A stretch of DNA of 64,000 nt. Source: Clostridiales bacterium (GTDB taxonomy: Bacteria; Bacillota; Clostridia; Monoglobales; Monoglobaceae). The notes under the pieces are model-generated. The model was not told the DNA's origin and made no database searches. It was given only the letters and a program-made list of their open reading frames with translations. The stretch covers positions 91,094 to 155,093 of the forward strand of contig JAHZIG010000004.1 in NCBI GenBank assembly GCA_019419865.1, given 5' to 3'. Position numbers and translations under genes: made by a program. Each line of letters starts with the position of its first letter. Position 1 is the first letter of the stretch. Below, in pieces: positions 27,201 to 35,981 of this stretch.

Positions 27201-27333
27201 GATTTACACCTCCATTTTGTTTATACCTCCGCCCGTACTCAACTCCCACAAGAACCGACATGGGACGCGGCACATCCTGTAAGATCGTACGGCGTGCGTA
27301 TTTTTTATTCGCGGCAAAGCCGCATACTGATAT

Positions 27334-27362
27334 AGTTTACCACAGCAAAACCGAGAATGCAA
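27334..27362 (-). promoter_or_regulatory. promoter and leader of rpsB-tsf
   Basis: Minus strand TTGCAT (27357-27362), 17 bases, TAAACT (27334-27339). The roughly 125-base leader contains a small GCGGCTTTGCCGC hairpin followed by AATAAAAAAT. This could be an S2-responsive leader, but that is a guess. Confidence 0.65.
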
Positions 27363-27427
27363 GGATTATTTTTATAACTTAATACAAATTTTTCAGGTTT
27401 GTACAATTTGCACACCCTAAAGCAAAA

Positions 27428-27483
27428 TTAAAGCGGCCGGCATAAGGAAATGCATAATATATCCCTAAAAATCCGTCCGCTTT
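27428..27483. terminator. hairpin after the DUF5050-like gene
   Basis: AAAGCGGCCGG and CCGTCCGCTTT pair across a loop of about 30 bases. T-runs are present on both sides. It ends the minus-strand gene that stops at 27520. Confidence 0.6.
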
Positions 27484-27519
27484 TTATTGCGTCCAAGCGC
27501 GCTTAGATGTCTTGCGCGA

Positions 27520-28617
27520 TCAATATTCGTTCCAGGCGCCGATATATTCTTTCTCGCCGCCCTCAATCGGGACGCGGTAGTAATACGTATCGTACTCCTT
27601 TTCCGCCGCGCCGTCGGCCGCTTCTTTATAGTATAAATACTCGCCCGCTACCATAAACGAATACGCTTCTATATTATCCTCGTCCATATTCGCCAGCAGG
27701 CGCTCGTCAACTCCGTCGATATTGGCGCTGTACACGTCCGACCCCGCGTTGAAATATATGCGTCCGTCCAAGACGTCAAACGAATCCGAGGGGCACTCAA
27801 ATACATACTCGTCAATGTATCCGTCCCCGTTTTTCGGCGAACGGTATATCTTAAAGCACTTATCAGCCTGACTGTAAGCCGAAAAGAAAATGTAATCCCC
27901 ATCTACAACAATCGAGTTTGAATTAGTGGAATACTCCAAGACAGTAGATATATCCCCGCCGTCGAAATTCATCCTTTTAAGGTGCAGAGTATTCGACGTA
28001 CTCTCCTCTTCTTCCACGTAATATATATAGTTCTCGTCGTAGCCGTATATATGATATCTGCCGGACGCCACCCTCTCCGGGAAGTCGGTCCCGAGCCTTA
28101 CCCGGCAGATGCAGGAATTATCCTCGGCGTCCTCGCCGTCGTCGTAATACGCGGCGATTATATAATCTCCGACTATCGCCGGGGAGCCGACGTTCGAGGC
28201 GTATTCGCTGACTAAGCTGTCGTCCTCGCCGTCGTAGCCGCACCTGCGTATCTCATACGGAAACTCGGACGACCCGTCCTCGGACTCCGCTATATAATAT
28301 ATCCCGTCTTCGGTCGGACAAAACAGCTCGGCGTCTACAGGGATCTCGGTAAACTCGTCGATATCCTCCGAATTATCGGCGATCGTCGGACTTACGTATA
28401 TTCTGTCCTCAAAGCTCGCCGCCTGGGAAAACGGATATATTTTAAACTCGACCGCCTCGTCCTCGGTCGGCGAAACGCCCGTCTGGGTCTCGGTATTGTT
28501 CGACGTATCCTGCGTCCTGTTTATATTGATCTCGACCGCGCATATTATCAATACGGCGGTTATGCAAACTATCAAGGAAACGACCAGCTTTTGCCAAAAT
28601 TTTAATCTGTACGGCAT
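27520..28617 (-). CDS. membrane-anchored DUF5050/beta-propeller-like protein
   Basis: 365 residues. One N-terminal membrane helix (residues 9-30) is followed by an extracellular acidic domain. That domain has repeated short units of the type DGDYIFFSAY, EDGIYYIAE and LDGRIYFNAG, typical of DUF5050 or YncE-like propeller blades. No catalytic residues are seen. Such proteins are common surface proteins of gut Clostridia, with unknown ligands. Probable operon partner of gtrA, which lies 39 bases upstream. Confidence 0.7.
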   Translation of the reverse strand: MPYRLKFWQKLVVSLIVCITAVLIICAVEININRTQDTSNNTETQTGVSPTEDEAVEFKIYPFSQAASFEDRIYVSPTIADNSEDIDEFTEIPVDAELFCPTEDGIYYIAESEDGSSEFPYEIRRCGYDGEDDSLVSEYASNVGSPAIVGDYIIAAYYDDGEDAEDNSCICRVRLGTDFPERVASGRYHIYGYDENYIYYVEEEESTSNTLHLKRMNFDGGDISTVLEYSTNSNSIVVDGDYIFFSAYSQADKCFKIYRSPKNGDGYIDEYVFECPSDSFDVLDGRIYFNAGSDVYSANIDGVDERLLANMDEDNIEAYSFMVAGEYLYYKEAADGAAEKEYDTYYYRVPIEGGEKEYIGAWNEY

Positions 28618-28656
28618 AATATCTCACCTCGCGCTAAATAACATTCCCATTCATTT

Positions 28657-29121
28657 TTATTTGTCGGTATCCTTCGGCTTAGTATTGAATATCCACAGCT
28701 TACTGAAAACGTAGTTCAGTATTATCACGATCACGTTCGAAACAAGCTTTACAATAACTTGATCGATCCCCATCACCGTCGCGCCCAGCCACATCAGAAC
28801 TATCGCCAAGATCAGAGTCAGCGCGCGCGCCGAGAAAAAGCTGAGCATCTCGCGTATAACGCCCTTTGTAGTGGTCGCCGTGTTCTCGAAAACAAACATG
28901 CGGTTGGTTATATATGCGAATATGATCGCCAAAACGGTCGCTCCGATATTGCAGACCTGCAGCAGGACCGGGTTGTTGTCCAAGTCCAGCAGAAGATCCA
29001 TGATCGCGAACGATCCCGTATCCACGCAGAATGTCAAAAATCCGAATATACAGTATAATATCAGTTCTTTATATTTTATTATCAGTTCCTTTATAGTTTT
29101 AAAAAACATCGCCGTTATCAC
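28657..29121 (-). CDS. GtrA-family membrane protein
   Basis: 154 residues with four membrane segments. The characteristic first segment region is YCIFGFLTFCVDTGSFAI, and positively charged loops follow. GtrA-like proteins help flip lipid-linked sugars during cell-surface glycan modification. The GTG at 29121 and an ATG at 29109 are both possible starts; neither has ideal RBS spacing. A clear promoter precedes it. Confidence 0.88.
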   Translation of the reverse strand: MITAMFFKTIKELIIKYKELILYCIFGFLTFCVDTGSFAIMDLLLDLDNNPVLLQVCNIGATVLAIIFAYITNRMFVFENTATTTKGVIREMLSFFSARALTLILAIVLMWLGATVMGIDQVIVKLVSNVIVIILNYVFSKLWIFNTKPKDTDK

Positions 29122-29229
29122 TGCCTTTCTTTCGTAGCTTAAACCTTTCGCTTTATCGAGAGCCGGTCGTCGTACGACAAAACCGCGCTTTTAGTAACCG
29201 TTCTCCGCCTAATACCTATACGTACACTG

Positions 29230-29258
29230 ATGATAATATACCGAAAAATATTTGTCAA
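29230..29258 (-). promoter_or_regulatory. promoter of gtrA
   Basis: Minus strand TTGACA (29253-29258), 17 bases, TATCAT (29230-29235). Confidence 0.75.
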
Positions 29259-29314
29259 GAAGTTAGGCGAACTTGTTGATTAAATTTAATATAACTCGCT
29301 TTTTAAAGCGGTTA

Positions 29315-29343
29315 TTGTATTCATTCTTCAAAAGCGCTATAAT
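29315..29343 (+). promoter_or_regulatory. promoter of the GNAT gene
   Basis: TTGTAT (29315-29320), 17 bases, TATAAT (29338-29343), 37 bases before the start codon; divergent from the gtrA promoter. Confidence 0.75.
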
Positions 29344-29379
29344 ATTATCGAAAACTATATCAAAAGGACGTGATACATC

Positions 29380-29904
29380 ATGATAGAAAACCTAAAGATC
29401 GAAAAGGCCGAAAGCGATAAGGACTACAAAGACGTCGCCGCGCTCGCGGAAACCGTCTGGCATTTCGCTTACGACGGACTTGTAAAGACCGGCGGAGTTA
29501 AGCCGGGACAGGTCGAATATATGATAGATAAATTCCAGAGCGAGGACGCTCTAAAGCGGGATACCAAAAATAACGGTTACATATACTACTTAGCCCGGCT
29601 CGGCGATAAGCTCGCGGGCTACTGCGGCGTGCGCCCGGAAGATAAAAGGCTGTTCGTCAGCAAGGTCTACGTATCGCCCGAGTACTTCAGAAACGGCATA
29701 GCCAAACGCTTCATGCATATGCTCGCGGAGGAGTTCTCAGGCAAAGACGACTTCTACCTCACTGTAAATAAACAAAACGAAAGGGCCGTATCCGCGTACA
29801 CGGCGCTCGGCTTCAAAAAGATCGACGAAGCCGTTTCGGATATAGGAAACAGTTACGTCATGGACGACTATATCATGTCGGTCGAGCCGTCGGCGCTGAA
29901 ATAG
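29380..29904 (+). CDS. GNAT-family N-acetyltransferase
   Basis: 174 residues. It has the acetyl-CoA binding loop around VYVSPEYFRNGIAKRFM (R/Q-x-x-G-x-A type), the beta-4 strand VSKVYV and a C-terminal AVSAYTALGFKKIDE motif. It transfers an acetyl group to an amine, perhaps a small molecule or protein N-terminus; the substrate cannot be predicted. Stands alone between divergent and convergent genes. RBS is AAAGGACG. Confidence 0.88.
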   Translation: MIENLKIEKAESDKDYKDVAALAETVWHFAYDGLVKTGGVKPGQVEYMIDKFQSEDALKRDTKNNGYIYYLARLGDKLAGYCGVRPEDKRLFVSKVYVSPEYFRNGIAKRFMHMLAEEFSGKDDFYLTVNKQNERAVSAYTALGFKKIDEAVSDIGNSYVMDDYIMSVEPSALK

Positions 29905-30109
29905 GTCGCTCGCGCCTTACGCCAAATATACCGCCCTGCAAGATATTAAACCTTCGCGTTAAAGCGCCGCGCCGACTGACGGCTCAAAGCCGCCGGCGCA
30001 TGGGTTTCTTTTTAGGCCCCGGAAATAAACTTTCGCTTATTTCGGCTTAAGGAATAATTTTTCCGGCGCCTCGGTCGCGTTTTCGCGGTTACCGGCGGTA
30101 CCGCCGCTT

Positions 30110-30838
30110 TCAGCCGCGCATCAGCTTATTCAGGTCGGCGCGAAGTCTGCCGATTATGCGTTTTTCCAGCCTTGAGATATACGACTGGGATATACCGAGC
30201 ATATCGGCGACTTCCTTTTGGGTGAGCTCCTCGCCGTCCTTTGCGTCGATCCCAAACCTCAGCTTGATTATCTTCTGTTCCCGCGTCGAGAGATTCTCCA
30301 TCGCAGCTCTGAGCAGCTGGCGGTCGGTCTCCTCCTCTATCCCTTTCTGCGTGACGTCCTCGTCCGTGCCGAGGATATCCGAGAGCAGCAGCTCGTTGCC
30401 GTCCCAATCTACGTTTAAAGGCTCGTCGAACGAGACGTTCGTCTTCCCGGAGCCGTTCTTTCTAAGACACATCAATATCTCGTTTTCTATACACCTCGAG
30501 GCGTATGTGGCAAGCTTGATCTTCTTCTCCGGCTTAAATGTGTTTATCGCCTTTATAAGTCCGATGGCGCCTATCGATATAAGATCCTCGACGCCTATCC
30601 CGGTATTCTCAAACTTCCTCGCTATATACACCACGAGCCTTAAGTTGCGCTCGATCAATACCTCTCTCGCCTTTTTGCGTTCGGACTCTATGCCGAGCGC
30701 CCGAATCCAGCGCTCCTCTTCCTCTTTATCCAGCGGAGGCGGCAGCCTGTCTCCGCCGCTTATGTAATTTACATGCTTGGCCCTGAGCTTTAAAAAACGG
30801 GCGTATATGCCGACGACAAACTTCTTGAACCGATTCAC
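30110..30838 (-). CDS. sigE: sporulation sigma factor sigma-E
   Basis: 242 residues. It has an N-terminal pro-sequence of about 27 residues, region 2 motifs ([31 protein letters not shown]) and the region 4 helix-turn-helix ([20 protein letters not shown]). It directs early mother-cell transcription after cleavage by SpoIIGA. The GTG start overlaps the spoIIGA stop. It shares region 2 with the truncated sigK at 5221-5547 but is a distinct, intact gene. sigG, which often follows, is not here. Confidence 0.96.
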   Translation of the reverse strand: MNRFKKFVVGIYARFLKLRAKHVNYISGGDRLPPPLDKEEEERWIRALGIESERKKAREVLIERNLRLVVYIARKFENTGIGVEDLISIGAIGLIKAINTFKPEKKIKLATYASRCIENEILMCLRKNGSGKTNVSFDEPLNVDWDGNELLLSDILGTDEDVTQKGIEEETDRQLLRAAMENLSTREQKIIKLRFGIDAKDGEELTQKEVADMLGISQSYISRLEKRIIGRLRADLNKLMRG

Positions 30839-31800
30839 CTTTTCATTACCTCCATACCTTTATTTTTATCGCGATCGACCCCGATCCTTCTAAGCGCGCG
30901 ATCTACAAATCTTGACTCGCTTAGCCGTTTAAGACGGCCGCTCCGGCGGCGAGGTTCCTCCTCCAAAATATCCGGATTCAACACCGCGTTATACAGCCCG
31001 TCGCCGCAAAACTCGGCGTCGATAAGCCCCACGTAACACTCGCCCGCGATCTTATACCCTTTAGCCGAGATCTCATCCGGCCCCGCCCGAAACGCCTTTA
31101 TGACCGCGCCGCCTGACGCGGTGTTCATATATACGCTTCGGTATTTTAAGGAAGCGGCCGCGCTTTTAAAATCGTCCCCCGCCGCGCCCAAACTCGCAAG
31201 CATAACGGGCAGTCCGCTGAGCGGCTCGGTGAGCTCGCAGCCGGTGTCTATCAGCGCCGAAAGCTTCAGCTCCACGCCGTTCTTCTCGATCGTCGTTTCA
31301 ACGATCAATCTGTCCTTAGAATAATTACCGACGCAGGTCTTGGCCGTAAGACGAGCGGCGAACAATCCGATAATCGCCGCGATAAGCAGGAATTTTATAT
31401 CTATATTGAAATAGAACACCCCGTTCGAGATCACGGCGCCGGTCGCCGAACCGAGCCCGGTCGTGAAGAACGTCAAGAATATAACGCCGCCGAACATTGC
31501 CGATACCGCCGCGAACACGACGGCGCGCTTTATTATTTTCACAAAGCCGAAGCCCTTGTATGTAAACGCGGCGAGCGCTACCGTAAACGCCGCCTTAGCG
31601 GGATAAGAACTCAGGAATTTTAAGTCCGGTTCGAACGCGAATACCGCGTACAGCGCGGAGACCGCCGCCGCGGCGGCAAGCCTGAAACAGCCGAGCCTCT
31701 GCCTTAATATCAAGGCCGTTACGTATATAACGACCCCGTTCATCAGAAAGTTTACCATAAATAACAGATCTGCGTACACGACCGCGGTCAATCCGATCAC
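30835..31800 (-). CDS. spoIIGA: sigma-E processing protease SpoIIGA
   Basis: 321 residues. Five membrane helices (about residues 8-150) anchor a C-terminal aspartic-protease-like domain with the active-site region [15 protein letters not shown] near residue 184. It cleaves pro-sigma-E in the mother cell in response to the forespore signal SpoIIR. Start GTG 31800 is given; TTG 31791 behind GGGAG is an equal option. Operon with sigE (four-base overlap). Confidence 0.93.
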   Translation of the reverse strand: MIGLTAVVYADLLFMVNFLMNGVVIYVTALILRQRLGCFRLAAAAAVSALYAVFAFEPDLKFLSSYPAKAAFTVALAAFTYKGFGFVKIIKRAVVFAAVSAMFGGVIFLTFFTTGLGSATGAVISNGVFYFNIDIKFLLIAAIIGLFAARLTAKTCVGNYSKDRLIVETTIEKNGVELKLSALIDTGCELTEPLSGLPVMLASLGAAGDDFKSAAASLKYRSVYMNTASGGAVIKAFRAGPDEISAKGYKIAGECYVGLIDAEFCGDGLYNAVLNPDILEEEPRRRSGRLKRLSESRFVDRALRRIGVDRDKNKGMEVMKR

Positions 31801-31892
31801 TCTCCCAAACCGCCCGCACGAACGAACCCCGGCGATATAACGCGGCGGCTCCGCTCGATTCGTCTCAGTTTAAACTTGTTTCTCTATCAGAA

Positions 31893-31925
31893 ATTATACA
31901 CCCGCGCCGCTTAGAAGTTTGTCAA
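31893..31925 (-). promoter_or_regulatory. spoIIG-type promoter with long spacer and possible 0A box
   Basis: Minus strand TTGACA (31920-31925) and TATAAT (31893-31898) are 21 bases apart. This is too long for a normal sigma-A promoter but close to the 22 of B. subtilis spoIIG, which needs Spo0A~P. TTTGACA at the -35 differs by one base from the 0A box (TTCGACA), and TGTCTAC lies just upstream. The rest of 31801-32056 shows no gene. Confidence 0.7.
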
Positions 31926-32054
31926 AACCGGTAGACAGCGGCAAAGATAAAAAATTTAATTCATAGATCAAGATACAGATAAATATTTAGATTAAACCGC
32001 CGCCGTTTTAACCGCTCGCGGCGCGCCCGGTATATGCCGAACTTGTGCGAACGC

Positions 32055-32090
32055 AAAAAGAGGGCGAGCGCGAAGCCCGATCCCCTCTTT
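32055..32090 (-). terminator. terminator of the asd-dap operon
   Basis: On the minus strand AAAGAGGG (32083-32090) pairs with CCCTCTTT (32057-32064) and continues into TTTTT. It lies 25 bases past the last gene's stop. Confidence 0.82.
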
Positions 32091-32113
32091 GGTTTCTGAA
32101 TATTATGTACTTT

Positions 32114-32569
32114 TTATTTCTCCAATATCTCTTTGGCTTTCTGAACGTCCTTGATATCGATCAGGCAGGAGATCTCAGTCTCGGCGGTCGTTATCAGCTT
32201 GACGCGGATATTCTCCTTGGCAAAAAGCGAGAACAGCTCGGCCGCGACGCCCGATTCGTGTCTCATCCCCGCGCCGGATAACAGGATCTTGGTGTTGTTG
32301 CCGTTAATGTCGGCCGTTATGCTCGGGTCGAGTTTTTTGAACTCGGAAGTCAGTCCTATCACGTCGCCGAGGTCGTCCTGGTAGATGGTAAACGACAGGT
32401 TTATATGATTCTTATACGGCGCCGTCTGGCTGATCATGTCTATGCTTATGTTCTTATCCGCGATTATATTGAGTATCTTTGAAATATTTGCGGGGTCGTT
32501 GGGTATCTTGTTAAGCGTTACCAGAGTGACCTCCGGGAAAAAGTCTATGCTTGTAATTGTTTTTATCAC
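32114..32569 (-). CDS. stand-alone ACT-domain protein of the DAP operon
   Basis: 151 residues from a GTG with AAGGAGG. It has two ACT domains like the regulatory tail of aspartokinase: VTLVTLNKIPNDPANISKIL at the start and ILLSGAGMRHESGVAAELF in the second half. It has no kinase domain. ACT domains bind amino acids; lysine or threonine is likely from its place at the end of asd-dapA-dapB. It may be a separate regulatory subunit or a free sensor; the catalytic aspartokinase is not in the window. Confidence 0.8.
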   Translation of the reverse strand: MIKTITSIDFFPEVTLVTLNKIPNDPANISKILNIIADKNISIDMISQTAPYKNHINLSFTIYQDDLGDVIGLTSEFKKLDPSITADINGNNTKILLSGAGMRHESGVAAELFSLFAKENIRVKLITTAETEISCLIDIKDVQKAKEILEK

Positions 32570-32600
32570 AGCTCGTCGCCTCCTTTTTATAGAAACAAGA

Positions 32601-33362
32601 TCATTCCGCGGCGTCTATAACGTCGCTCATATTGTACATCCCGTTTGGTTTGCCTACGATAAATTTCGCCGCTTTGACCGCGCCTACCGCGAAGATCTCT
32701 TTTGAGTTGGCCTGATGTTTTACCTCAAGAACTTCGTCCGTACCGGCGAAAATAACCGAATGTTCGCCGACGATAGTTCCGCCTCTTACGGCGTGTATGC
32801 CGATCTCGTTTTTATCCCTCTTGCGGCGCACGCTGTGCCGGTCGTAAGTGTATTCGGGATTATATGAGACCGACTCGGATATAGCGTCCGCTATAGCGAG
32901 AGCCGTGCCGCTCGGAGCGTCTATCTTTTGATTGTGATGCTTCTCGATTATCTCTATATCGAAGTTGCTCTCGAGTATCTTCGCCGCGCGGGAGACCAGG
33001 TCTATCATAAGGTTCACGCCTATCGACATATTGGCCGAGAAAAATACGGGTATCTTCTCCGAAGCGCTCTTAAGCTTTTGAGTCTGCTCGGCGGATAAGC
33101 CGGTCGTGCAGATTATTACCGGAACGCCCTTCTCCTGGGCGTACTCCATAAGCCCGTCGAACACCGCCGGGTTTGAGAAATCGATCACCGCGTCGATCTC
33201 CTCCTTGATCTCGCTGAAATCCGCGTATACGGGATAGCCCCCCGCCTGAGTGGTGTTTATATCGTATCCGGCGGCGATCCGCACGTCGGGAGACTCCGCC
33301 GCAGCCTTTGTTACGGCGCGGCCCATCTTTCCGTTAGCGCCGCATAAAAGTATATTTATCAT
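32601..33362 (-). CDS. dapB: 4-hydroxy-tetrahydrodipicolinate reductase
   Basis: 253 residues. The NAD(P)-binding start is LLCGANGKMGRAVTKA. The active-site EKHHNQKIDAPSGTA and the FSANMSIGVN region are complete. It reduces the DapA product in the lysine/diaminopimelate pathway, needed for peptidoglycan and for dipicolinate in spores. Follows dapA after 62 bases, with RBS GGAGG. Confidence 0.96.
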   Translation of the reverse strand: MINILLCGANGKMGRAVTKAAAESPDVRIAAGYDINTTQAGGYPVYADFSEIKEEIDAVIDFSNPAVFDGLMEYAQEKGVPVIICTTGLSAEQTQKLKSASEKIPVFFSANMSIGVNLMIDLVSRAAKILESNFDIEIIEKHHNQKIDAPSGTALAIADAISESVSYNPEYTYDRHSVRRKRDKNEIGIHAVRGGTIVGEHSVIFAGTDEVLEVKHQANSKEIFAVGAVKAAKFIVGKPNGMYNMSDVIDAAE

Positions 33363-33424
33363 TAGAATGACCTCCGTATCGTAGAATTATTAAGCCCTTT
33401 TTATCTTAAACAAAAGCTCCTGCG

Positions 33425-34312
33425 CTATTTTATAAGGCCGTGCTTTTGCATAGCCTTCTTAAGTATCTCGAGGTTCTTCTCTTCCATATCGCAGAGAGGC
33501 GCCCTTAAATTGCCTACGTTATAGCCCATTAATCTCAGCGCGGTCTTTACCGGAACCGGGTTGACCTCGACGAACAGCGCGTTTATAAGATCCAAAAGCT
33601 CAAGCTGCAGAGCCGCGGATTTTTCTACCTCGCCGCTAAGATACAGACTGCACATATCGTGCGTCTGCTTTGGCGCGACGTTTGCGAGCACGCTGATTAC
33701 GCCCTTTCCGCCGAGCGACATTATAGGTACGATTATATCGTCGTTGCCCGAATAGATATATATATCCGGAACGTTCGCCGCCACCTCGGCAGTATACGAA
33801 ATGTTTCCGCTCGCTTCTTTTATCGCGACTATGTTTTCGATCTTGCTCAGCTCTTTCAGAGCCGCAACCGAAATATTCATTCCCGTTCTCGAAGGAACGT
33901 TATACAATATCACCGGTATATCGACAGAGTTCGCGATCGTCCCAAAGTGGGAGACCAAACCTTTCTGCGTGGTCTTGTTGTAGTACGGGGTGACGGTCAG
34001 TATCCCGTCCGCGCCCAGCTCGGCGGCTTTTTTGGACAGCTCCACCGCATGCGCGGTGTCGTTAGAGCCGGTCCCCGCGATGACCGGGATACGCTTCGCG
34101 GTCTTGTTCACCGCGTATTCTATCGCGCTGAGATGCTCCTGATCCGGCATCGTGGACGCTTCCCCGGTCGTGCCGCAGATAATTATAGCGTCGGTGTCGT
34201 TTGCGATCTGCATCTCGATCAATTCTCCAAGCGCGTCGTAATTTGTTTTGTTTCCATCAAACGGCGTGACGATCGCCACGCCCGAACCTGTAAAAGGCAG
34301 AATTTTAGACAT
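33425..34312 (-). CDS. dapA: 4-hydroxy-tetrahydrodipicolinate synthase
   Basis: 295 residues, TIM-barrel aldolase of the DapA/NanA family. It has GTTGEASTM, the tyrosine of [10 protein letters not shown] and the Schiff-base lysine in VAIKEASG. It condenses pyruvate with aspartate semialdehyde, which the upstream Asd makes. RBS is AGGAGG. Confidence 0.96.
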   Translation of the reverse strand: MSKILPFTGSGVAIVTPFDGNKTNYDALGELIEMQIANDTDAIIICGTTGEASTMPDQEHLSAIEYAVNKTAKRIPVIAGTGSNDTAHAVELSKKAAELGADGILTVTPYYNKTTQKGLVSHFGTIANSVDIPVILYNVPSRTGMNISVAALKELSKIENIVAIKEASGNISYTAEVAANVPDIYIYSGNDDIIVPIMSLGGKGVISVLANVAPKQTHDMCSLYLSGEVEKSAALQLELLDLINALFVEVNPVPVKTALRLMGYNVGNLRAPLCDMEEKNLEILKKAMQKHGLIK

Positions 34313-34358
34313 ATCAGCGCCTCCTTATAATAGGAAAATAATATACTCTCAGTTTGTT

Positions 34359-35435
34359 TTAGTCAAAATATCCTTTAGCCGCGAGCAGCTCCGCCATCAG
34401 CACCGCGCCTCCGGCCGCGCCTCTGAGCGTGTTGTGCGAAAGGCATACGAATTTGTAGTCGTACTGCTTATCTTCTCTGAGACGGCCTATGGACACGGCC
34501 ATACCGCCTTCAAGGTCTCTGTCGAGCTTGGTCTGAGGACGGTTATCCTCTTCGAAATAGTTCAAGAACTGCTTCGGAGCCGACGGAAGCTCAAGCTCCT
34601 GCGGAACTCCGCTGAAGTTTTTCCAGTCTTCCTTGATCTGCTCTATCGACGGCTTATCTTTAAACTTCACGAACACCGCGGCCATATGTCCGTCCGACGC
34701 CGCGACTCTCAGGCACTGGGTCGTGATATTCGGACCGTCCGCGTCCACTATCTTATCGCCATCGATCTTTCCCCAGATCTTAAGCGGCTCTATCTCGCTC
34801 TTCTCCTCCTCGCCGCCGATGTAGGGGATAACGTTATCCACCATCTCCGGCCAGGTCTCGAAAGTCTTGCCCGCGCCCGATATAGCCTGGTACGTGCAGG
34901 CTAAGACCGCCTCGATACCGTACTTTTTAAGCGGGTGGAGCGCCGGCACGTAGCTCTGCAGCGAACAGTTAGACTTTACCGCCACGAAACCGCGCTTGGT
35001 CCCGAGACGTTTTCTCTGAGCGGCTATGATCTCCGCGTGTTCCGGGTTGATCTCCGGTATTATCATCGGCGCGTCGGGCGTGTGTCTGTGCGCCGAGTTA
35101 TTGGATACCACCGGGCATTCCGCCTTGGCGTAAGCCTCCTCCAAAGCCCTTATCTCGTCTTTCTTCATATCTACCGCGCAGAACACGAAATCCACCTTCG
35201 GGGCGATCTCTTCGACGTTCTCCGCATTATATACCACCATATCTTTAACGCTGTCAGGAATAGGAGTCTGCATCGCCCAGCGGCCGCCGAGCGCGTCGGT
35301 ATATTTCTTGCCCGCGCTTCTCGGAGAAGCCGCGAGTAATTCTATATTGAACTGAGGATGTTTATCGAGCAGGGTTATAAAACGCTGTCCTACCATCCCG
35401 GTCGCTCCTATAATTCCTACGTTGTACTGTTTCAC
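34359..35435 (-). CDS. asd: aspartate-semialdehyde dehydrogenase
   Basis: 358 residues from a GTG with AAGGAGG. The NADP site is GATGMVGQRF at residue 10. The catalytic cysteine lies in VKSNCSLQSYVPAL (near 155), and the histidine in SDGHMAAVFV. It belongs to the archaeal/fungal-like Asd subtype (about 355 residues) rather than the short E. coli-like form. It leads asd-dapA-dapB-ACT behind a consensus promoter. Confidence 0.95.
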   Translation of the reverse strand: MKQYNVGIIGATGMVGQRFITLLDKHPQFNIELLAASPRSAGKKYTDALGGRWAMQTPIPDSVKDMVVYNAENVEEIAPKVDFVFCAVDMKKDEIRALEEAYAKAECPVVSNNSAHRHTPDAPMIIPEINPEHAEIIAAQRKRLGTKRGFVAVKSNCSLQSYVPALHPLKKYGIEAVLACTYQAISGAGKTFETWPEMVDNVIPYIGGEEEKSEIEPLKIWGKIDGDKIVDADGPNITTQCLRVAASDGHMAAVFVKFKDKPSIEQIKEDWKNFSGVPQELELPSAPKQFLNYFEEDNRPQTKLDRDLEGGMAVSIGRLREDKQYDYKFVCLSHNTLRGAAGGAVLMAELLAAKGYFD

Positions 35436-35575
35436 TTAAGTTTCCTCCTTGAAATTCAATCGTTTGGGTGTCTTGACCGGCCGAATCCCCGCCGCCGCGA
35501 ATGAAACAAGCGGTTTAAATCGTCGCGCGGAGAATAGAAAGTTCAGCCGGATACAATTATTTATCGGTTCTTTTC

Positions 35576-35604
35576 ATTATATGCTATTATCGCGCTTATG
35601 TCAA
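35576..35604 (-). promoter_or_regulatory. consensus promoter of asd-dapA-dapB
   Basis: Minus strand TTGACA (35599-35604), 17 bases, TATAAT (35576-35581). The leader of about 135 bases shows no lysine riboswitch or T-box that I can recognise. Confidence 0.9.
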
Positions 35605-35724
35605 ATACTTTTGAGCAAATTTCTTATTATAGTTTCTAAACGTTTAATCGTCGAATCGAGCTTTTATACAGCGGAAACATATTTTTAATACAGCTCGGAT
35701 CAATGTAACGGAATGTTAATTTTA

Positions 35725-35981
35725 CTCCAATTCTTGAAAAATAATTTTCTTTATGTTAAAATTTGTGTTAGTCTATAATACGGTATAATTACGTTTTAAG
35801 TTTGATGTGAAGAATATCTTTTTTGGCGGCGAGGACGTTTTCTAAGCTAAAGTCACCGGCGCTATCTGCAATCGACGCCTGTCGCGAACGTCGCAGGCGC
35901 TGTAAGTCCGTATACGACGCCGCTCTCATCATATTCGGGAATAAATTTAGGAGCATAAAAAACAAAAAGGAGAGGGTCAAA
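35725..35981 (+). other. promoter/leader region of the DUF3089 gene
   Basis: TATAAT occurs twice (about 35774 and 35783), with TTTATG/TTGTGT as weak -35 candidates. The leader from about 35795 contains CGCAGGCGC-type repeats, and an in-frame extension of the next gene back to 35823 that lacks an RBS. Confidence 0.4.

Noticed and set aside
35436..35575. Lysine riboswitch upstream of asd
   Set aside because: The leader lacks the conserved riboswitch segments as far as I can read.
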